Below, piece after piece: positions 13,522-18,148 of a DNA stretch of 18,148 bases. Both the position numbers and the translations under genes were made by a program. The notes under the pieces were generated by a model, which was given only the letters and a program-made list of their open reading frames with translations, had not been told where the DNA came from and searched no databases. This DNA comes from Candidatus Saccharibacteria bacterium UBA3225 (GTDB lineage Bacteria; Patescibacteriota; Saccharimonadia; Saccharimonadales; Saccharimonadaceae). The stretch spans positions 1-18,148 of the forward strand of contig DEVX01000048.1 of the NCBI GenBank assembly GCA_002363515.1, given 5' to 3'. The first letter of the stretch is position 1. The number at the start of each line of letters is the position of its first letter.

Positions 13522-15145
13522 TTGCCTCTTCCTCTATTACTTTTGATCTTATTATTTTTCCATTATTGTTACGCGGAAATTCCGCCGTCCTTAATCGCAC
13601 ATATGCAATTTGTCGATTTTTAGGCTTTTCCCTATTATACTCCCCTATTAGCTCGTCAAAATAATCTTGGTCGCCCATATAACTCTTTTCTGGATAAATC
13701 GACGCGATTATCCTATTGTTATCTTCGTATGCTATTACTTCGGCCACACCATTATCGTTAGCCAACTTTGCTTCTATTTCTTCCGGACTTACATTTTCTC
13801 CATTACTCAAAATAATCAAATTCTTTTTCCGTCCCGTCACAAACAGAAAACCGTCCTCATCAAACCTCCCCAAATCTCCCGTATAAAAACGCCCGTCTTT
13901 CAATACTTCTTCCGTCGATTTACGGTCCTTATAGTACCCCTTCATTACGATGTCGCCACTAACAACAATTTCGTCGTCAATTATTCTTACATTCACGTCT
14001 CGACAAATTTGCCCAACGCTACCATCACGTTTGTAATGATTGCGATTTACTGCGACTACTGGCGAACATTCAGTAATACCATACCCAACCAAAATCTCTA
14101 TCCCTATACTCCTAAACCACTCTATATACTTCACATCGAGCGCCGCGCCACCACAAATTATATAATCAACATTTCCGCCAAACTCGTTCAAGATTTGCTT
14201 AAAAAGCTTTTTCCGCCAATCTATTCCAATCTTCATTAGAGCATTGCTGATTTTAATTCCACGACTTAGCTTTCTTTCTCGCTTTTCTCGTCTTGCCGTA
14301 CGCCATATTTGACGATACATCGTCTCGACAACCATCGGTACAGCAAATATAGTATCTGGCCTCCCATCTTTGAAGTCGTCTAATAGACGCTTTAAGCTGC
14401 CAGAGATAAAAGTATAGCATCCATAATAATACGGCATCAACAGCGACGTCACAAACCCGAATGCATGGTGGTATGGCAAAAAACTAGCCGCACGACCTCT
14501 TGGGCGATAAATAGATGACGCTCCATACAAGTCTGCCATGATATTTTTTTGCGACAAAACCACAGCTTTACCATAGCCCGTAGTGCCAGAAGTAAAGAAT
14601 ATCATCGCATCCTTTTGAATGTCCTGCGTATTTTTATTGTGTAGTTTTTTCCCAAGACTAATGTAATCTTCCACTTCTTCAAAAGGATAGCTCTCGCGGA
14701 ATACTTCACCAATTTCACCGCAATAATCCAAAGAATAATATACCGCCTTTACGTCCACCTGCTTTAGTTGTTTTCTTAATAATTCCGGATCCGAATCTTT
14801 ATCTAATGCCACACACACATTTCCGCTCACGATAATCGCCAACGCAATTATCAACCAAACATAGCTATCCTCTCCAATTACGGCTATATTCTTTCCCTGG
14901 TAATTTGCGTAAAAATAGCCGCTCAACGCTTTCACGTCATCAAAAACATCCACAAAGCTCTTCCGACGCAGCTTGCCGTCTTCGCGCCACGCAAACGCAG
15001 TCTTTTCCAAATTCTTACGATAAGTTATCAAATCCCACAAATTTGCCAACTTTGGCACATCATAATAATCATAGCTTGTATTCGTTTTTTTACTCACGAT
15101 GTATCTATTATATATTAAACGCCCCAATGTTTCTTTTTCTCCCAT
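13502..15145 (-). CDS. AMP-forming acyl ligase (long-chain acyl-CoA/acyl-ACP synthetase family)
   Basis: The 547-residue enzyme activates a carboxylic acid with ATP and passes it to a thiol, here probably the adjacent ACP. It carries all ANL superfamily signatures: FFTSGTTGYGK (183-193), YHHAFG (225-230), GYGITECSP (354-362), YTGDLGRFDEDG (421-432), the hinge GRKKN (438-442) and the catalytic lysine of NNNGK (Lys530). The length is typical. The best guess for the substrate is a fatty acid, because an ACP and two PlsC-like acyltransferases are close by, but aryl or amino acids cannot be excluded. It heads the operon, with a TTGACT/TTATCT promoter and almost no leader, and is divergent from the gene at 15175 with only 29 bases between the starts. 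Confidence 0.9.
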   Translation of the reverse strand: MGEKETLGRLIYNRYIVSKKTNTSYDYYDVPKLANLWDLITYRKNLEKTAFAWREDGKLRRKSFVDVFDDVKALSGYFYANYQGKNIAVIGEDSYVWLIIALAIIVSGNVCVALDKDSDPELLRKQLKQVDVKAVYYSLDYCGEIGEVFRESYPFEEVEDYISLGKKLHNKNTQDIQKDAMIFFTSGTTGYGKAVVLSQKNIMADLYGASSIYRPRGRAASFLPYHHAFGFVTSLLMPYYYGCYTFISGSLKRLLDDFKDGRPDTIFAVPMVVETMYRQIWRTARREKRERKLSRGIKISNALMKIGIDWRKKLFKQILNEFGGNVDYIICGGAALDVKYIEWFRSIGIEILVGYGITECSPVVAVNRNHYKRDGSVGQICRDVNVRIIDDEIVVSGDIVMKGYYKDRKSTEEVLKDGRFYTGDLGRFDEDGFLFVTGRKKNLIILSNGENVSPEEIEAKLANDNGVAEVIAYEDNNRIIASIYPEKSYMGDQDYFDELIGEYNREKPKNRQIAYVRLRTAEFPRNNNGKIIRSKVIEEEANGERSN

Positions 15146-15164
15146 TACTAACGCGTTTATGCTA

Positions 15165-15193
15165 AGATAAAGTTATGAACGCCAAGAAGTCAA
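15165..15193 (-). promoter_or_regulatory. Predicted promoter of the ligase-ACP-GT8 operon
   Basis: On the minus strand TTGACT (15193-15188), a 17-base spacer and TTATCT (15170-15165) predict a start near 15158, about 13 bases before the ligase ATG, with no SD visible. The -35 lies inside the first codons of the divergent gene at 15175, so the two promoters must interfere or be co-controlled. Confidence 0.5.
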
Positions 15194-16293
15194 CCAAAGC
15201 AAAAACAAACAAAAAAAGCGAGAACGTGCTCAAGAATCCTTTATTCTATATGTCTATTGCCATATTCGCAATAATAATCCTCCTTTCAATCCTAGCAATT
15301 AACATGATTCATAACGCTAAGCATAAAAAAGAAATCGACGAGACTAAGGGCCAATATATCTATATCGGTAATGGCAATAATATTTACAACACAGAATCAG
15401 CCATACCAGACCAAATTGTATCCAGCTACGACGAATATACCTCTACCATGCGAGATATTAACCTAGAAAATGGCGACAAGACACTTTCGCCGGCGGACTT
15501 TGAAGGCAATAATTATGCGCTTGTAGCCGTTCGCTATGACTCCTGCTCTGAAGAAAATATCGAGCCAAGCAAGTTTGATATATCCAATGGCCAAGTTAGT
15601 GTTGTTTTCGACTACGACTCAAAATGTGGCCTCTGCGCCCCAACCTATCGTTTCTACGCTTTCAGACTAGATAAAAGCGTTACGAGCGGTGACATCGTCG
15701 TCAATTACCGCTCTCGCAACACCATTGAATGTGACGCTTCGGTGGGGTACAAACCTATTATCTATCTTTACCCAACCAAAACTACGGACGTCAGTATAGT
15801 TCTTGGCCATCCCGAACTAATAACCACTAGCTATCCACAATATCAAAAAAGCTGGAATGTCACAGCGGAACCAACTGGCGAGCTTACAGACAAAAAGACC
15901 GGAAACAAGCTCTACTCCCTCTATTGGGAAGGTAAAAACCATTACGCATCAGTTCAACAAGACGGCTTCATCGTAAAAGGCGAAGAGACAGCAAAATTCC
16001 TAGAAGATAAGCTATCAACGCTTGGCCTAAATTACCGCGAAGCCGAAGAGTTTATCATCTACTGGTTACCAAAACTCGAGCACAACAATTACAACTACAT
16101 CCGCTTCGAGACACAATCCGAAATCGCTTCATACATGCCTTTAACTACCACTCCAAAAGCCGACACTACGATTCGTGTATTTATGGATTACAAGCCGCTC
16201 GACGCACCAATCGACATTAAAGAGCAAACTCTCTCAACCCCGACACGAAACGGCTTTACTGTCGTCGAATGGGGTGGATCTGAAATAAAATAG
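15175..16293 (+). CDS. Membrane-anchored KPIIYLYP-family protein of unknown function
   Basis: The 372-residue protein has a Lys-rich N-terminus, one membrane helix (about 23-45) and a large external region. The first external domain (about 75-180) is a small beta domain with cysteines at 124, 151, 154 and 186 that may form disulfides. The second begins with KPIIYLYPTK (193-202), the hallmark of a widespread uncharacterised surface-protein family. It continues with PQYQKSWNVTAEPTGEL and LYWEGKNHYA, then a FIVKGEETAKFLEDKL segment typical of the same family. The start follows TATGCT/TAAGAT-like boxes with almost no leader and may be leaderless. The first domain seems related to the external part of the next gene's product. 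Family known, function unknown. Confidence 0.8.
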   Translation: MNAKKSTKAKTNKKSENVLKNPLFYMSIAIFAIIILLSILAINMIHNAKHKKEIDETKGQYIYIGNGNNIYNTESAIPDQIVSSYDEYTSTMRDINLENGDKTLSPADFEGNNYALVAVRYDSCSEENIEPSKFDISNGQVSVVFDYDSKCGLCAPTYRFYAFRLDKSVTSGDIVVNYRSRNTIECDASVGYKPIIYLYPTKTTDVSIVLGHPELITTSYPQYQKSWNVTAEPTGELTDKKTGNKLYSLYWEGKNHYASVQQDGFIVKGEETAKFLEDKLSTLGLNYREAEEFIIYWLPKLEHNNYNYIRFETQSEIASYMPLTTTPKADTTIRVFMDYKPLDAPIDIKEQTLSTPTRNGFTVVEWGGSEIK

Positions 16294-16303
16294 CATCCTA
16301 AAA

Positions 16304-16789
16304 ATGTTTCAATTCAAACATAAAATTATTGCAACAACTGCGTTATTACTCATTCTAATTATTTGCGGTTGCAGCGCCTGGCTGTATTACGACTACAAAA
16401 AAATCGAAGGCACAACATCGGACGATCGAATCATCAAATACGAATTACAAACGCACGAAGTCTTTAATAATCATCCCGACAATTCGAAATATCACATCAC
16501 TTCCCCCGAGGAACTTAGTCGTTTTTATAAAAAATATTCCGATGAATTAGCTATAAATATTGAATATTTCGAACATAATGATATATTTATTCAAGTTCAA
16601 AGCGAATCGTCTGGCAGCATTAATCACAAGCTCGAAAGTGTCAATCTCAATAATAACACTGTCAATTTTGCAATTAGTACCGACAGGCCCGAAATTGGCA
16701 CTGACGATATGGCTTTTTGGTACTTCGTCGCAATCATACCGCGCAATCAAATAACAAACCTAAACTTATCAGATTGGAATACAATTTAG
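16304..16789 (+). CDS. Putative lipoprotein or membrane-anchored protein, 161 aa
   Basis: A basic start and a hydrophobic segment (about 7-28) containing LIICGCSAW are followed by an external domain. Cys at about residue 23 could be a lipidation site (ICG|C is a poor lipobox), so either a lipoprotein or a simple anchor is possible. The domain (SPEELSRFYKKY, then EYFEHNDIFIQVQSESSGS, LESVNLNNNTVNFAIS, and a final WYFVAIIP strand) has the same element order as the first external domain of the 15175 protein, suggesting paralogy. It starts 10 bases after that gene and ends 9 bases before the DUF3592 gene, so the three form an operon. Function unknown. Confidence 0.72.
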   Translation: MFQFKHKIIATTALLLILIICGCSAWLYYDYKKIEGTTSDDRIIKYELQTHEVFNNHPDNSKYHITSPEELSRFYKKYSDELAINIEYFEHNDIFIQVQSESSGSINHKLESVNLNNNTVNFAISTDRPEIGTDDMAFWYFVAIIPRNQITNLNLSDWNTI

Positions 16790-16798
16790 AGGATATAA

Positions 16799-17359
16799 AT
16801 GGACGCTTATACTACGAATAATTCAGTCAATTCACCCAAAGAATTACATGCCGTCAGGAAACTAGGTATTATTTTTACGGTTATCGGCATTCTCCTACTA
16901 GTACCTCCCGTCCTCTTAATCGCTTTGCACAAAATGAATGATTCCCGACTAGACGCACAGACTATTTCTACTTCGGTAACAATCCACGAAGAAATAGATG
17001 CCGAAAACGATACCCTATACAAGCCAACCTACGAGTTTAAGGTAAATGATAAAACTTACATTTGCGAATCGTCTATCTCGTCGAGCATTCGTCCAGATGA
17101 AGGTAACGTTGCAATTTATTACAATTCAGCCAATCCTAACAATTGCGCCTCAGACTATACAAGAACTGGAGTAAAATTCTTATATTTCTTCTTTATCATC
17201 CCTGTTGTCTTTATTATTGTAGGTATCGTACTTATCGTAACCTCCACCAAGCGCCTTAAGAATAGTAGCTCTTCCGATGGAACCACAGCATCGCAACAGC
17301 CACCAACCATACCGCCATCCAGCGGCACAGACCTATCGCAAGGATATGATCTTTCCTAG
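16799..17359 (+). CDS. DUF3592-like two-helix membrane protein
   Basis: The 186-residue protein has a first membrane helix (about 22-43), an external beta domain (about 50-120; KPTYEFKVNDKTY followed by DEGNVAIYYNSANPNNC), a second helix (about 126-149) and a cytoplasmic Ser/Pro/Gln-rich tail. The YxPxYEFxVNGKxY and VxVYYNPxNP pattern between two helices is the signature of DUF3592 proteins, whose role is unknown. Start ATG 16799 follows a GAGG SD at proper distance. It is the third gene of the envelope operon and overlaps an alternative start of the downstream pyrophosphatase. Confidence 0.82.
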   Translation: MDAYTTNNSVNSPKELHAVRKLGIIFTVIGILLLVPPVLLIALHKMNDSRLDAQTISTSVTIHEEIDAENDTLYKPTYEFKVNDKTYICESSISSSIRPDEGNVAIYYNSANPNNCASDYTRTGVKFLYFFFIIPVVFIIVGIVLIVTSTKRLKNSSSSDGTTASQQPPTIPPSSGTDLSQGYDLS

Positions 17360-17381
17360 CAGAATAAAAACGAAAAACTAT

Positions 17382-18020
17382 ATGTCAGATAAATCAAGAA
17401 TCATCTTCGCAACTACGAATCAAAGAAAAATTGAAGACCTCCAGCACATAATTGACGAGTTGGGCTTAGATATGGGAATTCTAAGCTTAAATGACATCGG
17501 TTGGGATAGAGGCGAAATTGAGGAAAAAGGAACCACAATTCAGGATAATTCTCTCACGAAGGCGCAAGCGGTCTTTTCGTTTTGTAAAGAAAAGCAAATC
17601 CGCTTCCCTATTATTTCAGACGACTCCGGTTTATTCGTTGATGTACTAGGAGGCGAGCCCGGCGTCTATACTGCTAGATACGCCGATGCAGAAATCGCAA
17701 CCAATCCTAATCTGCCAAGCTATCAATGTATCATAAAACTAATCGAGAAAATGCGTAATGTTACAGATAGACACGCAAAATACAAATCTTGCATAACAAT
17801 CATGACTCCAGACGGAGAATACTTTCAAGAGCTGGGCGAAAGCAACGGCACTATTATGAGCGAAGTGCCAAGAATAATTGAAAAGCCATTCTTTTATTCA
17901 ATCTTCGTCCCGGATGGATTTGACGTCGCATTTGGCCAATTACGCGGCGACGCGCTAAAACACACTTATCGCTTTGAATCTTTAAGAAAAGCAATTCGCC
18001 GTCTAGCTACAATAGACTAA
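17382..18020 (+). CDS. HAM1/RdgB-like non-canonical purine NTP pyrophosphatase, diverged
   Basis: Family enzymes hydrolyse dITP, XTP and similar nucleotides to monophosphate and pyrophosphate, keeping damaged purines out of DNA. The 212-residue sequence has IFATTNQRK (8-16), EEKGTTIQDNSLTKA (47-61) and ISDDSGLFVDVLGGEPGVYTARYA (78-101), the three N-terminal motifs with the catalytic acidic residues. The C-terminal half is unusual: where the family has GYDPIFxP for base recognition, it reads FFYSIFVPDG, and the final SHR motif is HTYR. Specificity may therefore differ. The start at ATG 17382 matches the family's N-terminus; ATG 17346 in the same frame would add 12 residues. A terminator follows directly. 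Confidence 0.85.
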   Translation: MSDKSRIIFATTNQRKIEDLQHIIDELGLDMGILSLNDIGWDRGEIEEKGTTIQDNSLTKAQAVFSFCKEKQIRFPIISDDSGLFVDVLGGEPGVYTARYADAEIATNPNLPSYQCIIKLIEKMRNVTDRHAKYKSCITIMTPDGEYFQELGESNGTIMSEVPRIIEKPFFYSIFVPDGFDVAFGQLRGDALKHTYRFESLRKAIRRLATID

Positions 18021-18030
18021 TTATTTACAC

Positions 18031-18071
18031 AAAAAGACGCCAGTCGCTTCAGTGCAATTGACGTCTTTTTT
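18031..18071. terminator. Bidirectional terminator between the pyrophosphatase and tRNA-Thr genes
   Basis: AAAAAGACG (18031-18039) pairs with CGTCTTTTT (18062-18070). The inner CAGT/ATTG and GC/GC pairs, with single mismatches, lengthen the stem. A and T tracts flank it on either side, so it can end both the plus-strand operon and the converging tRNA transcript. Confidence 0.82.
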
Positions 18072-18088
18072 ATTAATCAAACTATCTC

Positions 18089-18148
18089 TGGAGCCGTTGA
18101 CTGGGGTCGAACCAGCGACCTGCTCGTTACGAATGAGCTGCTCTGCCA
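18089..18148 (-). tRNA. tRNA-Thr (anticodon CGT), 5' part outside the window
   Basis: The minus strand contains the 3' 60 bases of a tRNA: the end of the D-arm (GAGC), anticodon arm GCTCA-TTCGTAA-CGAGC (anticodon CGT), variable AGGTC, T-arm GCTGG-TTCGACC-CCAGT, acceptor CAACGGC, discriminator T and encoded CCA. The last pair of the anticodon stem next to the loop is an A-C mismatch, which is unusual. The gene begins beyond the right edge. Confidence 0.88.

Noticed and set aside
13667..14239. 190-codon plus-strand frame opposite the ligase
   Set aside because: It is a shadow of the ligase gene, which has all ANL motifs on the other strand; composition and lack of SD argue against coding.
1..18148. 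Genome-wide UGA recoding (UGA=Gly as in Absconditabacteria, or UGA=Trp as in Mycoplasma)
   Set aside because: Long genes such as the 547- and 540-codon frames contain no internal TGA, and the ACP ends at TGA at its normal length. Only the pilus locus shows in-frame TGA.
1..18148. CRISPR array, insertion sequence or prophage genes
   Set aside because: No spaced direct repeats, transposase, integrase or phage structural motifs were seen in any frame.

Overview
The window is dense, AT-rich bacterial DNA. Genes overlap by 4 to 20 bases, intergenic gaps are short, several starts lack a strong Shine-Dalgarno (SD), and there are many small single-membrane-segment proteins. Together with a KPIIYLYP-family surface protein, this is most consistent with a host-associated Patescibacterium such as Candidatus Saccharibacteria. 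A small-genome Firmicute cannot be excluded. The standard bacterial code fits: long genes have no internal TGA, and TGA ends the acyl carrier protein at its normal length. The two exceptions described below are therefore notable.

Layout. 1-2252: a small membrane gene with a probable one-base lesion, an Sfp-type phosphopantetheinyl transferase (minus), a 52-aa membrane protein, an APH-fold kinase (minus) and an unknown protein with a clear terminator (minus). 2315-2544: tRNA-Ala(CGC) with promoter and downstream hairpins. 2617-4816 (minus): a pilus locus made of an FctA-like isopeptide pilin, a SipA-like inactive signal peptidase and a class B sortase, flanked by a fossil BspA/DUF285 repeat. 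4886-6874 (minus): a membrane GT2 glycosyltransferase and a small membrane partner. 6937-10594 (plus): a Fur-family regulator with a Fur-like palindrome in its promoter, then a ZnuA/C/B-type metal ABC transporter and a PlsC-like acyltransferase. 15145-10595 (minus): an operon of acyl-adenylating ligase, acyl carrier protein, two GT8 glycosyltransferases and a second PlsC-like acyltransferase. 15175-18020 (plus): three envelope proteins and a HAM1/RdgB-like pyrophosphatase, followed by a terminator and a partial tRNA-Thr(CGT).

The main observation is hidden in the pilus locus. The sortase frame stops at an in-frame TGA (codon 174), yet the same frame continues for 62 intact sense codons to TAG and encodes the catalytic LLSTC cysteine and the arginine eight residues later. 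The pilin frame, extended upstream, passes through one TGA (codon 39) into a complete signal peptide with a GTG start behind a perfect GGAGG. Thus two genes of one locus each carry exactly one opal codon and no other lesion. A short SD-led leader frame upstream also ends at TGA. This is either very recent inactivation of a pilus or opal readthrough/recoding. The sequence alone does not decide.

A second theme is envelope lipid and glycan building. The ligase probably loads fatty acids on the ACP, the PPTase at 191-652 probably activates the ACP, and the acyltransferases and GT8 enzymes would assemble an acylated glycan or glycolipid.
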